From Persicobacter psychrovividus (GTDB lineage: Bacteria; Bacteroidota; Bacteroidia; Cytophagales; Cyclobacteriaceae): DNA of 64,000 bases. Shown here one piece after another: positions 42,956 through 51,506 of the stretch. The notes under the pieces are model-generated. The model was given only the letters and a program-made list of their open reading frames with translations. It was not told the origin of the DNA and made no database searches. Location of the stretch: NCBI RefSeq assembly GCF_036492425.1, contig NZ_AP025292.1:248001-312000 (forward strand), read 5' to 3'. Position numbers and translations under genes: made by a program. Position 1 is the first letter of the stretch; every line of letters starts with the position of its first letter.

Positions 42956-44392
42956 ATGATTATGAAGAAAACAATAGGATTGGTGAGCTTGATGTTGGCC
43001 CTAACCGCAACAGTTAAAGCTGAGCATACTGATAATAACAAAGTTACCCCCGATCATGAGGTGTCGATGCCGATGGTATCACCAGATTATGATTATGAAT
43101 ATATCCCAGATCCTGGTTATAAGGTGGTTGGTGAGCGTATGGCATTGTTGGATGCCGAGCAGCGCATTCCAATGCATTATAACGAAAAGGTGAAGAATTT
43201 TATTGACTACTTCACCCTGCGTAACCGTGGCTATACCAAGGAAATCATTCGAAAATCACATATGTATTTCCCGATTTTTGAAAAAACACTGGCGCAGTAT
43301 AATCTTCCCGATGAGTTAAAATACCTTTCTATTGTAGAATCAGGGCTGAGGCCTGCAGCAAGGTCGCACGCAGGGGCGATGGGGCTTTGGCAATTTATGT
43401 ATTTTACAGGTCGTGAATATGGGTTGCAGCGCACCTCCTATTATGACGACCGAGTGAATCCTGTGAAAGCCACAGAGGCCGCCTGTAAAATGTTTACCAG
43501 TTTGTACAGTCAGTTCAATGACTGGGAATTGGCCTTGGCAGCCTACAACTGTGGGCCAGGAAATGTGCGTAAAGCCATTCGTCGATCAGGAAAAAAGACC
43601 TTCTGGGGAATTTACAATTACCTCCCGCGCGAAACCCGCTCCTATGTACCGCAGTTTGCGGCGGTCGTTTATACCATGAAATATGCTGAAGAGCATAATT
43701 TGTATGTCGATGACCCGGCCTATTTGCCAGATTTTCGAGAGGTGCTGGTAAGTCAGTTTACCAACCTGAAAGTGTTGGCCAATCAGTTGGAGATTTGCCC
43801 TGAGGACCTTCGCAAGCTCAACCCATCATTAAAGCACGATGCTATCCCTCCTTTTGCAAAATCTTACCCATTGATTTTGCCTGTGGAAGCTGCGGAGCGG
43901 TTTACTGCCGATGCTGAAATTTTACTGGATTCAGCAACTTACGGTCAGAAGGAAATCGACATGATCGCGCGAAATATTCCTGGCAGTGTATACGGACGTG
44001 AGCGTATTCGTCACAGAGTACGGTCAGGGGATGTGCTTGGCAAGATTGCCCGACGGTATGGGGTTCGGGTTTCGGATGTCCGTGAGTGGAACAACATTCG
44101 AGGCAACATGATTCGGGTCGGTCAGCGTCTTGATATTTGGGTGAAACCATCGTATTTCGACCATCAGGCAAAAAAATATAACCGTCAGCATTCCGCAAAG
44201 AAAACAAGCTCTTCGAAGAGGTCAACAGCTAAAAGCAAACCAATTTCAGGCAAAATTTATGTCGTTAAATCTGGGGATAGCCTTTGGAGCATCTGTAAAG
44301 AAATTGACGGCCTAACGGTCAGTCAGCTGAAAAAATGGAATGGGCTGAGATCTAATCACCTCAAGGTGGGCCAAAAACTTAAAGTAGGATAA
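42956..44392 (+). CDS. MltD-like lytic transglycosylase with two LysM domains
   Basis: A 478-residue secreted enzyme that cleaves the MurNAc-GlcNAc bond with formation of 1,6-anhydro-MurNAc. After the signal peptide (IGLVSLMLALTATVKA) the catalytic SLT domain holds the Glu in LSIVESGLRPAARSHAGAMG and the signature LWQFMYFTGREYGL (about 129-160). Two C-terminal LysM repeats (HRVRSGDVLGKIARRYGVR and YVVKSGDSLWSICKEIDG) anchor it to peptidoglycan. Two ATGs six bases apart are possible starts; the first follows a purine-rich GGAAGAAG. It is monocistronic with a long leader. Confidence 0.92.
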   Translation: MIMKKTIGLVSLMLALTATVKAEHTDNNKVTPDHEVSMPMVSPDYDYEYIPDPGYKVVGERMALLDAEQRIPMHYNEKVKNFIDYFTLRNRGYTKEIIRKSHMYFPIFEKTLAQYNLPDELKYLSIVESGLRPAARSHAGAMGLWQFMYFTGREYGLQRTSYYDDRVNPVKATEAACKMFTSLYSQFNDWELALAAYNCGPGNVRKAIRRSGKKTFWGIYNYLPRETRSYVPQFAAVVYTMKYAEEHNLYVDDPAYLPDFREVLVSQFTNLKVLANQLEICPEDLRKLNPSLKHDAIPPFAKSYPLILPVEAAERFTADAEILLDSATYGQKEIDMIARNIPGSVYGRERIRHRVRSGDVLGKIARRYGVRVSDVREWNNIRGNMIRVGQRLDIWVKPSYFDHQAKKYNRQHSAKKTSSSKRSTAKSKPISGKIYVVKSGDSLWSICKEIDGLTVSQLKKWNGLRSNHLKVGQKLKVG

Positions 44393-44407
44393 CAACTGCT
44401 GAATAGA

Positions 44408-44435
44408 ACCGAGCAAATGCTCGGTTTTTATTTTT
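44408..44435 (+). terminator. Terminator of the transglycosylase
   Basis: A perfect 8-bp stem (ACCGAGCA/TGCTCGGT) with a 2-base loop is followed by TTTTATTTTTT. Confidence 0.85.
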
Positions 44436-44551
44436 TAGGGGGATCTTGGGCTTTTCATTCGGTAGGATAAATTGAAATTTATAACTTGGAGCTTGGAACG
44501 TTTCGCTTCCTATTTTAATTGCTTTATCCGCCAACAAAATCCGTAATCATA

Positions 44552-45676
44552 ATGAAAAATATGTTGAAGTCCGCAGGGGCTGTTTTTGTACTGTTACTTT
44601 TAATTTTAAGTTCTTGTGATACCGATTCTTCAGGCCGTCGCAAAAAAGAATACCTTCCCGCGGCTACAGGTCAGTTTGGGCAGATCATTCTTGTGATGGA
44701 CTCTGTAGCGATGAAAGGGGCCGTTGGTGAGGCAATTGAAGATGTGATTGAGAGCAATTACCCCGTGCTCCCACAGCCTGAACCCCGCTTCAAGGTGATT
44801 CACGTTACTCCAAAAACTTTCACGGCTTCTTTATTGCACCAGGCAACGATCATTAGGGTTTACACCTCAGATAATAAAAGCCGAGGCAACGCACTGACTA
44901 AAAAGGCTGTTCCAGCGAGCATCAAAAATAAGCTGGACAATGCGAACCCAGGCGACTATATGTCTGTGGCCAAAGATGTTTATGCGCGCGGTCAGGAAGT
45001 GGTTTTCTTCTATGGTAAGACACAGGAAGAATTGGCAGGGAAAATTATGGTGAATGCTGAAGTGATTCAAAATTACCTGAACAATCGCGTGAAGAAGCGT
45101 GTGATCAGGGATTTGTACACCAAGGAATCAAAAGTAGAGGCCTTTAACATCACTAAAAAATTCGGGGCGAGTATGCGCGTTCCTTTTGGTTACAAAAAAG
45201 CGGAAGAGGCGGAAGATTTCTTGTGGTTCCGTAACCCAGGGCAGAAAATTGATAAAAACTTCTTTATGGCCTCCATACCATTCACTGATGAGTCACAGCT
45301 TGAGCCTGATGCTATTGTTGCCTGGCGTGACCGCCTTTGCAAGCAGCATGTTTTGGGCAGCGATGACCCGAACTCTTATATGGAAACCCAAAAAATCCTG
45401 AAGCCAGAATCAAGGGTGGTGGATTTTAATGGGAAATATGCCGTAGAGATTCGAGGCTTGTGGCGATTGCACGAGATTGCCATGGGTGGAACTTATGTGG
45501 GGTACGCTATTGTGGATGAAGCCCAAAAGAAACTGTTTTATATTGAAGGCTTTTTGTATCGCCCAGGTGGCAACAAAAGAGAAATGATGCGTGAGTTGGA
45601 AACGATCCTTTGGACCTTCAGAACCTCTGACCAATTGCCTAAAGGAAATACAGCCACAAAACCTCAAAGTAAGTAA
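44552..45676 (+). CDS. DUF4837 family lipoprotein
   Basis: A 374-residue lipoprotein: ATG at 44552 gives a signal peptide ending LLLILSSCDTDSS (lipidated Cys); an earlier TTG in frame is rejected. The mature protein begins with charged YLPAATGQFGQIILVMDS, then EDVIESNYPVLPQPEPRFKV and VHVTP-like strands, typical for DUF4837. The function is unknown; members are Bacteroidota-specific in my recollection and often lie near envelope genes, as here next to the lytic transglycosylase. It ends 236 bp before maeB without an evident terminator. Confidence 0.83.
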   Translation: MKNMLKSAGAVFVLLLLILSSCDTDSSGRRKKEYLPAATGQFGQIILVMDSVAMKGAVGEAIEDVIESNYPVLPQPEPRFKVIHVTPKTFTASLLHQATIIRVYTSDNKSRGNALTKKAVPASIKNKLDNANPGDYMSVAKDVYARGQEVVFFYGKTQEELAGKIMVNAEVIQNYLNNRVKKRVIRDLYTKESKVEAFNITKKFGASMRVPFGYKKAEEAEDFLWFRNPGQKIDKNFFMASIPFTDESQLEPDAIVAWRDRLCKQHVLGSDDPNSYMETQKILKPESRVVDFNGKYAVEIRGLWRLHEIAMGGTYVGYAIVDEAQKKLFYIEGFLYRPGGNKREMMRELETILWTFRTSDQLPKGNTATKPQSK

Positions 45677-45912
45677 ACAGTTATAAATACCTGATCATAT
45701 TCAATTCATGGCTTGTTGAAGGACTTATTTTATATGAGAAAGACTTCGGGCCTGAGTAAAGGAAGCTGGTGTTTTGTGCCTGATGACGGAGAGAAAATCG
45801 GTCGTGTGTCAGTTACAAATCACCCGTTCTTTTAATAGGTTGAATATGATGATTCGCTGATCACCCACCTCTCCTATAGATCCCTTACGACTCTAAAAAT
45901 TAACAATAATAT
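45677..45912 (+). other. 236-bp leader region before maeB
   Basis: No -7 consensus or terminator is evident. A 33-codon frame (45734-45835) reading MRKTSGLSKGSWCFVPDDGE at its start is open but has no known homologue that I recognise; it is recorded as a possibility only. Confidence 0.3.
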
Positions 45913-48174
45913 ATGTCAGACAAATTAAAGCGAGATGCCTTAGCTTACCATCAGCAAGGCACTCCAGGAAAGATTGAGGTTGTTCCTACCAAACCAGTAA
46001 GTACCCAGTTGGATTTGGCCTTGGCTTACTCTCCAGGGGTAGCAGAGCCATGTCTTGAAATTGCTAAAGACAAAAGCAATTCCTTCAAATATACCGCCAA
46101 GGGGAACCTTGTAGGGGTAATTTCCAATGGTACAGCCGTTTTGGGCTTAGGAAACATCGGTGCAGAAGCCTCCAAGCCTGTGATGGAAGGGAAAGGTGTC
46201 CTTTTCAAAAAATTCGCAGGGATTGATGTCTTCGATATTGAAATCGATGAGGAAGATCCTGACAAATTTATTCAGATTGTAAAAGCCATGGAGCCCACCT
46301 TCGGGGGGGTAAACCTTGAGGATATCAAGGCACCAGAAAGCTTTAAAATTGAGCAGACGCTGATCAAGGAAATGAACATTCCTGTGATGCACGATGACCA
46401 GCATGGTACAGCCATCATCTCCTCCGCAGCATTGTTGAATGCCATGGAGATTGTTGGCAAGAAAATCGAAGAAATGAAGTTTGTGGTGAATGGCGCAGGA
46501 GCATCTGCAATCGCCTGTACCAAATTGTACGTTTCTTTGGGAGCAAAAAAGGAAAACATCCTGATGCTCGACTCCAAGGGTGTGATTAAAAACGACCGAG
46601 AAAACCTGGACGAAAGTAAGGCGATGTTTGCCACAGACCGCCGAGATGTTTCAACACTCGAGGAGGCGATCAAAGGGGCTGATATGTTCCTTGGCTTATC
46701 GCGTGCCAATGTGCTTTCTTCAGAAGCGGTGAAGTCCATGGCTGAAAACCCGATTGTTTTTGCTTTGGCAAATCCTGACCCAGAGATTCCTTATGAAGAG
46801 GCAATGGCTTCCCGTAAGGATATTATCATGGCGACTGGCCGTTCTGATCACCCCAACCAGGTGAACAACGTGCTGGGCTTCCCTTATATTTTCCGTGGAG
46901 CGCTTGATGTACAGGCAACCACCATCAATGAAGAAATGAAACTTGCCGCTGTTCGTGCTTTGGCAGAGATGACCAAAGAGTCTGTTCCTGAAATGGTGAA
47001 GCAGGCTTACGGAGAGCAGGCTATCAGCTTTGGGCGCGAGTATTTGATTCCTAAGCCACTGGATCCACGCCTGATCAGCAGGATTTCCCCTGCAGTAGCC
47101 AAAGCAGCGATTGATTCTGGTGTAGCACGCACGCACATCGATGATTGGGATGCTTATCGTGTGGAACTCGAAGAGCGTATAGGTATTCACCAAAGCTTGA
47201 TTCGCGATGTAATTGCCACGGCCAAAAGTCAGCCAAAGCGCATTGTAATGATTGATGGCGAGTCTTCGAAAATGATTCAGGCGGCCTTCAGTATTATGGA
47301 TGAAGCTATCGGTACACCTATTCTTTTAGGGAACGAGGAACTGATCCGCAGCCGAATTGCAGCATTGCAGCTGGAAATGCCTGAGGTGGAAATCATCAAT
47401 CCGATGAGAAGAAACGATGAGCGCGAGGAATTCGGAGCTCAGCTCTGGGAAACGCGCAAGCGCAAGGGCATGACGTTGAAACAATGTGTGAAATCCATGC
47501 GCGATCGCAGTAACTATGCCGCAATGATGGTTGAAAATGGCCAGGCAGATGTGGTGCTGGGTGGCGTTACGCAGGATTATCCTAATGCACTTTTGCCAAG
47601 TTTACAGGTGATCGGCAAGCGCGCTGATGTAAATCGTGTAGCGGGAATGAACATCGTTACGGCCAATAATAATCCGTACTTTTTTGCAGATACAACGGTT
47701 AATGTGAACCCTTCGGCAGAAGAGCTGGCGGGAATTATCGAGCTGACAGCCGAGCGTGTGCGTTCCTTCAATATCGAACCTCGTATTGCGGTATTATCTT
47801 ACTCTAACTTTGGCTCTGCTAAAGGAGAGGTACCAGCAAAGGTGCAGCAGGCCGTTGAGATCGTTAAGGGCAATCAGCCAGAATTGGTAGTGGAAGGAGA
47901 CATTCAGGCCAATGTAGCGGTAAATTCTGAACTTCAGCAGGAGGTTTACCCTTTCAGTGCTTTGGCAGAGAAAGGGGCCAACACTTTTGTATTCCCTGAT
48001 TTGGCTTCGGGTAATATTGCCTACAAATTACTGATGGAACTTGGCGGTGCAGAATCTGTCGGACCAATTTTGCTGGGCATGAACAAGCCAGTACAGATCT
48101 TGCAGCTGGGAGCCTCTGTTCGTGAGATTGTCCAATTGGCGGCGATTGGCGTTGTGGAAGCACAAAATAATTAA
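45913..48174 (+). CDS. maeB: NADP-dependent malic enzyme (fused to phosphotransacetylase-like domain)
   Basis: The enzyme decarboxylates malate to pyruvate, yielding NADPH. The N-terminal 420 residues form the malic enzyme: the catalytic Tyr region [12 protein letters not shown] (about 36-47), [18 protein letters not shown] (metal Asp), and the NAD(P) fold [20 protein letters not shown]. The remaining 320 residues match phosphate acetyltransferase, and in MaeB they lack the catalytic function and serve for acetyl-CoA regulation in E. coli. The 753 residues are the usual MaeB size. A terminator follows. Confidence 0.95.
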   Translation: MSDKLKRDALAYHQQGTPGKIEVVPTKPVSTQLDLALAYSPGVAEPCLEIAKDKSNSFKYTAKGNLVGVISNGTAVLGLGNIGAEASKPVMEGKGVLFKKFAGIDVFDIEIDEEDPDKFIQIVKAMEPTFGGVNLEDIKAPESFKIEQTLIKEMNIPVMHDDQHGTAIISSAALLNAMEIVGKKIEEMKFVVNGAGASAIACTKLYVSLGAKKENILMLDSKGVIKNDRENLDESKAMFATDRRDVSTLEEAIKGADMFLGLSRANVLSSEAVKSMAENPIVFALANPDPEIPYEEAMASRKDIIMATGRSDHPNQVNNVLGFPYIFRGALDVQATTINEEMKLAAVRALAEMTKESVPEMVKQAYGEQAISFGREYLIPKPLDPRLISRISPAVAKAAIDSGVARTHIDDWDAYRVELEERIGIHQSLIRDVIATAKSQPKRIVMIDGESSKMIQAAFSIMDEAIGTPILLGNEELIRSRIAALQLEMPEVEIINPMRRNDEREEFGAQLWETRKRKGMTLKQCVKSMRDRSNYAAMMVENGQADVVLGGVTQDYPNALLPSLQVIGKRADVNRVAGMNIVTANNNPYFFADTTVNVNPSAEELAGIIELTAERVRSFNIEPRIAVLSYSNFGSAKGEVPAKVQQAVEIVKGNQPELVVEGDIQANVAVNSELQQEVYPFSALAEKGANTFVFPDLASGNIAYKLLMELGGAESVGPILLGMNKPVQILQLGASVREIVQLAAIGVVEAQNN

Positions 48175-48242
48175 TTGCTGGCAGGAAGATATTTGGTGTA
48201 TTGACCAACTTCAATGTTTAAAGTTTTGATAAGAAAGTAATT

Positions 48243-48272
48243 AAATCCGTGGTCTTTGGCCATGGATTTTTT
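48243..48272 (+). terminator. Terminator of maeB
   Basis: AAATCCGTGG pairs with CCATGGATTT (one G-T pair) over a 7-base loop, followed by a T-run. Confidence 0.82.
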
Positions 48273-48323
48273 GCTTTGTGTAGTGCTGGGGCTGTATTCC
48301 CTTTAGTTTTTATTGTTTACCGC

Positions 48324-48352
48324 TTGAATTAAAGCGAAATCATTTAGCTTTG
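48324..48352 (+). promoter_or_regulatory. Promoter of nadB
   Basis: TTG (48324-48326), an 18-base spacer and TAGCTTTG (48345-48352) fit the consensus; the leader would be about 70 nt. Confidence 0.5.
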
Positions 48353-48427
48353 TGTAAATTGAATTGGTGGCAGAAATGGATTCAGAAATGACCTGTTGCC
48401 CTTTTTACAAAGCTTAGTTGAATAGTT

Positions 48428-50038
48428 ATGCCGATCGTAAAGTCAGACTTTTTAGTCTTGGGCTCTGGAATTGCTGGATTATCATTTGCCCTGAAAGTTG
48501 CTGAACATGGTAAAGTCAATATTGTAACCAAATCCGAACCGAGGGAGTCAAATACCCGCTATGCACAGGGCGGAGTTGCGGGAGTCTGGGATAAATCAGA
48601 TGATGTTGAACTGCATTACAAAGACACCCTTATTGCAGGGGCAGGCCTTTGCCATCCCGATGCCGTGAAGGTATTGGTGCAGGAAGGCCCAGACCGACTG
48701 CAGGAGCTGATTGATATGGGCTGTAACTTTGACCAGAATGAGGACGGTAGCTATAATTTGGCCAAAGAAGGAGGACATTCCCGTCACCGAATTTTACATT
48801 GTGCCGACCTTACAGGGGCTGAAGTAGAACGCGCATTATTGGAACGCGCGGAGGCACACCCGAACATCACGATCTTTGATCATCACATGGGTGTGGACCT
48901 CATCACTGAACACCATGTGCTGGGCAATCTGCGGGCAGATTTCAATATGTGTTTTGGGGCCTATATCCTTGATATCAATTCAAGGCGGGTACTTCCTTTT
49001 CAGGCAGATTTCACCATGCTGGCCACAGGTGGTGCATCGCAAGCTTATCAGCATACCACCAACCCTGAGGTAGCCACAGGCGATGGCCTCGCAATGGCCT
49101 ACCGTGCTGGGGTGCGGATCGCAAATATGGAATTCATCCAGTTTCACCCGACCTGCCTTTACAATCCGGGGAAAAAACCATTTTTGATTACCGAAGCCAT
49201 GCGTGGACACGGAGCATATTTGGTGAATGAGCGAGGGGAACGTTTCATGCATAAATATGATGAGCGCCTGGAACTTGCCCCACGTGATATTGTGGCAAGA
49301 GCGATTGATACGGAGATGAAACAATTGCGCAGTGAATGTGTATTCCTTGATGTGTCACATATTGAAAAAGAAGATTTACTGAAGCACTTCCCCAATATCT
49401 ATCAGCACTGTAAAAAACACCTCAAGATAGATATTGCCCATGATAGGATTCCTGTAACCCCTGCCGCCCACTATGTTTGTGGAGGGGTAATGACCAACCT
49501 GAATGCCCTGACCTCCATGCAAAACCTCTATGCCGCAGGAGAAACCGCACATTCGGGGATTCACGGGGGAAATCGCCTGGCTTCAAATTCACTTTTGGAA
49601 GCTTTGGTGTTTACGCATCGTGCTGCAGAGAAAATCATTTCCAAACGATTGAAAAACCGCCGAGATTTCTCCAATATCGTGATTCCTTCGTGGGATGATT
49701 CTGGCGCGAAAAATAAAGAAGAATGGTTTTTGATCCGAAGCAATCTTTCGCAAATCAAGCATGTTATGTGGGATTATGTTGGGATTGTTCGTTCGACAAT
49801 CCACCTCAAGAGTGCTTATAAGCGTATGTCGGTGTATCTGAAAGAAATTGAGGACTACTACAAGCGCACCCGTATTTCGCCAGAGCTTTTGCAGTTGCGT
49901 AATTGTGCTGCCGTAGGCGATATGATTATACAGTCTGCTTTGAGGCGACATGAAAGCCGTGGGGCACATTACATGACCGACTACCCCTCTACGCGGGAAA
50001 GTTGTAAAAAAGACACAATTATCGTCGGGAAAATCTAA
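48428..50038 (+). CDS. nadB: L-aspartate oxidase
   Basis: NadB oxidises L-aspartate to iminoaspartate with FAD, the first step of de novo NAD synthesis; NadA then forms quinolinate. The FAD loop is FLVLGSGIAGLSFALKVAEHG (about 7-27, quoted here in part), RYAQGGVAG (about 45-53) is the succinate-dehydrogenase-family FAD-binding signature, and HPTCLYNPG and EAMRGHGAYL are catalytic-region motifs. The C-terminal helical domain LQLRNCAAVGDMIIQSAL with RRHESRGAHYMTDYP is complete, so the 536 residues are the usual full length. nadA and nadC are not adjacent. Confidence 0.95.
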   Translation: MPIVKSDFLVLGSGIAGLSFALKVAEHGKVNIVTKSEPRESNTRYAQGGVAGVWDKSDDVELHYKDTLIAGAGLCHPDAVKVLVQEGPDRLQELIDMGCNFDQNEDGSYNLAKEGGHSRHRILHCADLTGAEVERALLERAEAHPNITIFDHHMGVDLITEHHVLGNLRADFNMCFGAYILDINSRRVLPFQADFTMLATGGASQAYQHTTNPEVATGDGLAMAYRAGVRIANMEFIQFHPTCLYNPGKKPFLITEAMRGHGAYLVNERGERFMHKYDERLELAPRDIVARAIDTEMKQLRSECVFLDVSHIEKEDLLKHFPNIYQHCKKHLKIDIAHDRIPVTPAAHYVCGGVMTNLNALTSMQNLYAAGETAHSGIHGGNRLASNSLLEALVFTHRAAEKIISKRLKNRRDFSNIVIPSWDDSGAKNKEEWFLIRSNLSQIKHVMWDYVGIVRSTIHLKSAYKRMSVYLKEIEDYYKRTRISPELLQLRNCAAVGDMIIQSALRRHESRGAHYMTDYPSTRESCKKDTIIVGKI

Positions 50039-50067
50039 GCCCGACCATTTCCTTTCAAGATCAACCT

Positions 50068-50250
50068 TTATTTTTTAATGGATTCAACGGGAGCTTTATG
50101 GCCGCATTTTGGGCAATAAAGCTTTTTTTGTTCGACAATCTGAAAGTCAGCAATACTCCACCATTGTGCACAGGCGCCGCATCTGAAGTGATACAATTGC
50201 TCGATGCTATACTGATGAGCAACAGGGAGGGTGTTTTTTTTCTGATCCAT
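50068..50250 (-). CDS. Small zinc-ribbon protein
   Basis: A 60-residue protein with four cysteines arranged as CGAC ... CPKCG (Cys29, Cys32, Cys46, Cys49), the layout of a zinc ribbon or rubredoxin-like knuckle. The N-terminal half contains the aromatic block YSIEQLYHFRCGACAQWW. I do not recognise the family by name. Its start lies only 36 bp from the divergent rlpA start, and a -7 box (50275-50282) overlaps that gap. Such short proteins may bind RNA, DNA or a partner; nothing specific can be said. Confidence 0.65.
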   Translation of the reverse strand: MDQKKNTLPVAHQYSIEQLYHFRCGACAQWWSIADFQIVEQKKLYCPKCGHKAPVESIKK

Positions 50251-50274
50251 TGGTTTGAATAAATTATTCCACTA

Positions 50275-50282
50275 CAAAAATA
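50275..50282 (-). promoter_or_regulatory. -7 element of the zinc-ribbon gene
   Basis: TATTTTTG on the reverse strand lies 25 bp before the ATG, in the 36-bp divergent gap. The matching -33 would fall inside rlpA and is not evident. Confidence 0.35.
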
Positions 50283-50286
50283 AAAA

Positions 50287-51066
50287 ATGATGACAAAGAC
50301 CATACTGCGTGCTTTACTATTCCTGGCGGTGCCATTGCTCATGTTCAGCAATAATGCCCAGGCACAGAAAATGGGGCAACACCTGCACGGTAAAGTCTCT
50401 TATTATGCCAATAAATTTAACGGGAGAAAAACCGCCAGCGGTGAACGCTTCAGTAACAAAAAACTGACTTGCGCACACCGTACCTTTGCCTTTGGCACCC
50501 AACTGAAAGTAACCAATAAAGCGACAGGGCAATCGGTTATTGTCCGAGTAAATGACCGCGGCCCTTATGCGAAGGGACGTGTAGTTGACCTATCAAGGAA
50601 AGCCATGGAAGAGATCGGGGGAATAAAAACGGGCGTGATCGACGCGACTGTCGAGGTGGTTGGCCTGGCAGGAGGTGCCGCTGAGTCAAGGCCGATCGTA
50701 GCACCTGAAGCGACTGCAGCTCCAAAATCAGCCCCGAATAAACCCTTGAATGCTTCCGTAAAAACAATCCAACAACCTGCCCTCATTCATACTTTTGAGC
50801 TGAATGTTCAGCCAGCCACTTTAAGCAGTGGCTTTGTTATTCAGTGTGGCAATTATCAGTCTACCGATTTTTTGCTTCAAAAGCTGGCCACAATACCGCC
50901 TTTGGGCAAACAACAAGTTCAGGTAATAAGGGCAGGAGGCCAAACACAGTACCGCTTGCTGATTGGGGAGTTTTCCAGCCGCAAACAGGCAGAAAAAGCA
51001 TTGACTGAGGTGAAAAAATCTTTTTCCACTGCATTCGTCATTGCGATCCAAAAATTGAAAGCCTAA
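50287..51066 (+). CDS. rlpA: RlpA-like septal-ring protein with SPOR domain
   Basis: A 259-residue exported protein. The signal peptide ends about residue 27 (ILRALLFLAVPLLMFSNNAQA). The double-psi beta-barrel follows (GKVSYYANKFNGRKTASGER, then RTFAFGTQLKVTNKATGQSV and VRVNDRGPYAKGRVVDLSRK, all cited as separate blocks), with the catalytic-type Asp of NDRGP. A proline/alanine linker leads to the C-terminal SPOR domain (FVIQCGNYQSTDFLLQKL), which binds denuded glycan at the septum. RlpA in Pseudomonas is a transglycosylase for naked glycans; the lipobox Cys of the classical protein is not present, so it is probably secreted rather than lipidated. Confidence 0.9.
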   Translation: MMTKTILRALLFLAVPLLMFSNNAQAQKMGQHLHGKVSYYANKFNGRKTASGERFSNKKLTCAHRTFAFGTQLKVTNKATGQSVIVRVNDRGPYAKGRVVDLSRKAMEEIGGIKTGVIDATVEVVGLAGGAAESRPIVAPEATAAPKSAPNKPLNASVKTIQQPALIHTFELNVQPATLSSGFVIQCGNYQSTDFLLQKLATIPPLGKQQVQVIRAGGQTQYRLLIGEFSSRKQAEKALTEVKKSFSTAFVIAIQKLKA

Positions 51067-51188
51067 GTTGCCGAAGTATTCCCTCTTGAATACCATTTTA
51101 TTTACCCGTGGAAGGCTTGTGTAACAAAAGTCATATAACGCCACCCACAATTGTATTTCATTTGTAACAGAATCAGTCGTCAGTGGAG

Positions 51189-51455
51189 ATGATACCTGAT
51201 TCAATTCCTGAAAAGAAGATGATCCAGAAACACGAAGCCAAGACATGCCAAAGATGTGGCAACAATTTTGAATGTAAGGTAGGTAACATCACTGAATGCC
51301 AGTGTAACGCAGTTACATTTACGCAAGAGGAAAAGGATTTCATCAAGGAAAAAGCATACAGCGACTGTATTTGTGTGCAATGTATGCGGGAATTGAAACA
51401 GGAATATCAGGACTTCAGGCGGCAGCAACAGATGAAAAACATTAAGCAACGATAA
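51189..51455 (+). CDS. Cysteine-rich CWC family protein
   Basis: An 88-residue protein with seven cysteines: CQRCGNNFECK (about 20-30), ECQCN (about 36-40) and DCICVQCMREL (about 59-69), a pattern of the cysteine-rich CWC family. It has no signal peptide. Family function is unknown; the cysteines may bind zinc or iron-sulfur. It is 51 bp before the CoA-disulfide reductase-like gene on the same strand, so it may be cotranscribed with this thiol-redox enzyme. GTG at 51183 is an alternative start; the ATG at 51189 follows GGAG. Confidence 0.72.
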   Translation: MIPDSIPEKKMIQKHEAKTCQRCGNNFECKVGNITECQCNAVTFTQEEKDFIKEKAYSDCICVQCMRELKQEYQDFRRQQQMKNIKQR

Positions 51456-51506
51456 CGCGCCAACTGTGGAGGGGGACTCACCCTTTCAAAGAGCGCAGGG
51501 TATAAT

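Noticed and set aside
50061-50351. Longer minus-strand frame overlapping the zinc-ribbon gene and the start of rlpA
   Set aside because: It is in a different frame from the four-cysteine protein and would overlap the rlpA signal peptide; the 60-codon frame has the cysteine motif.
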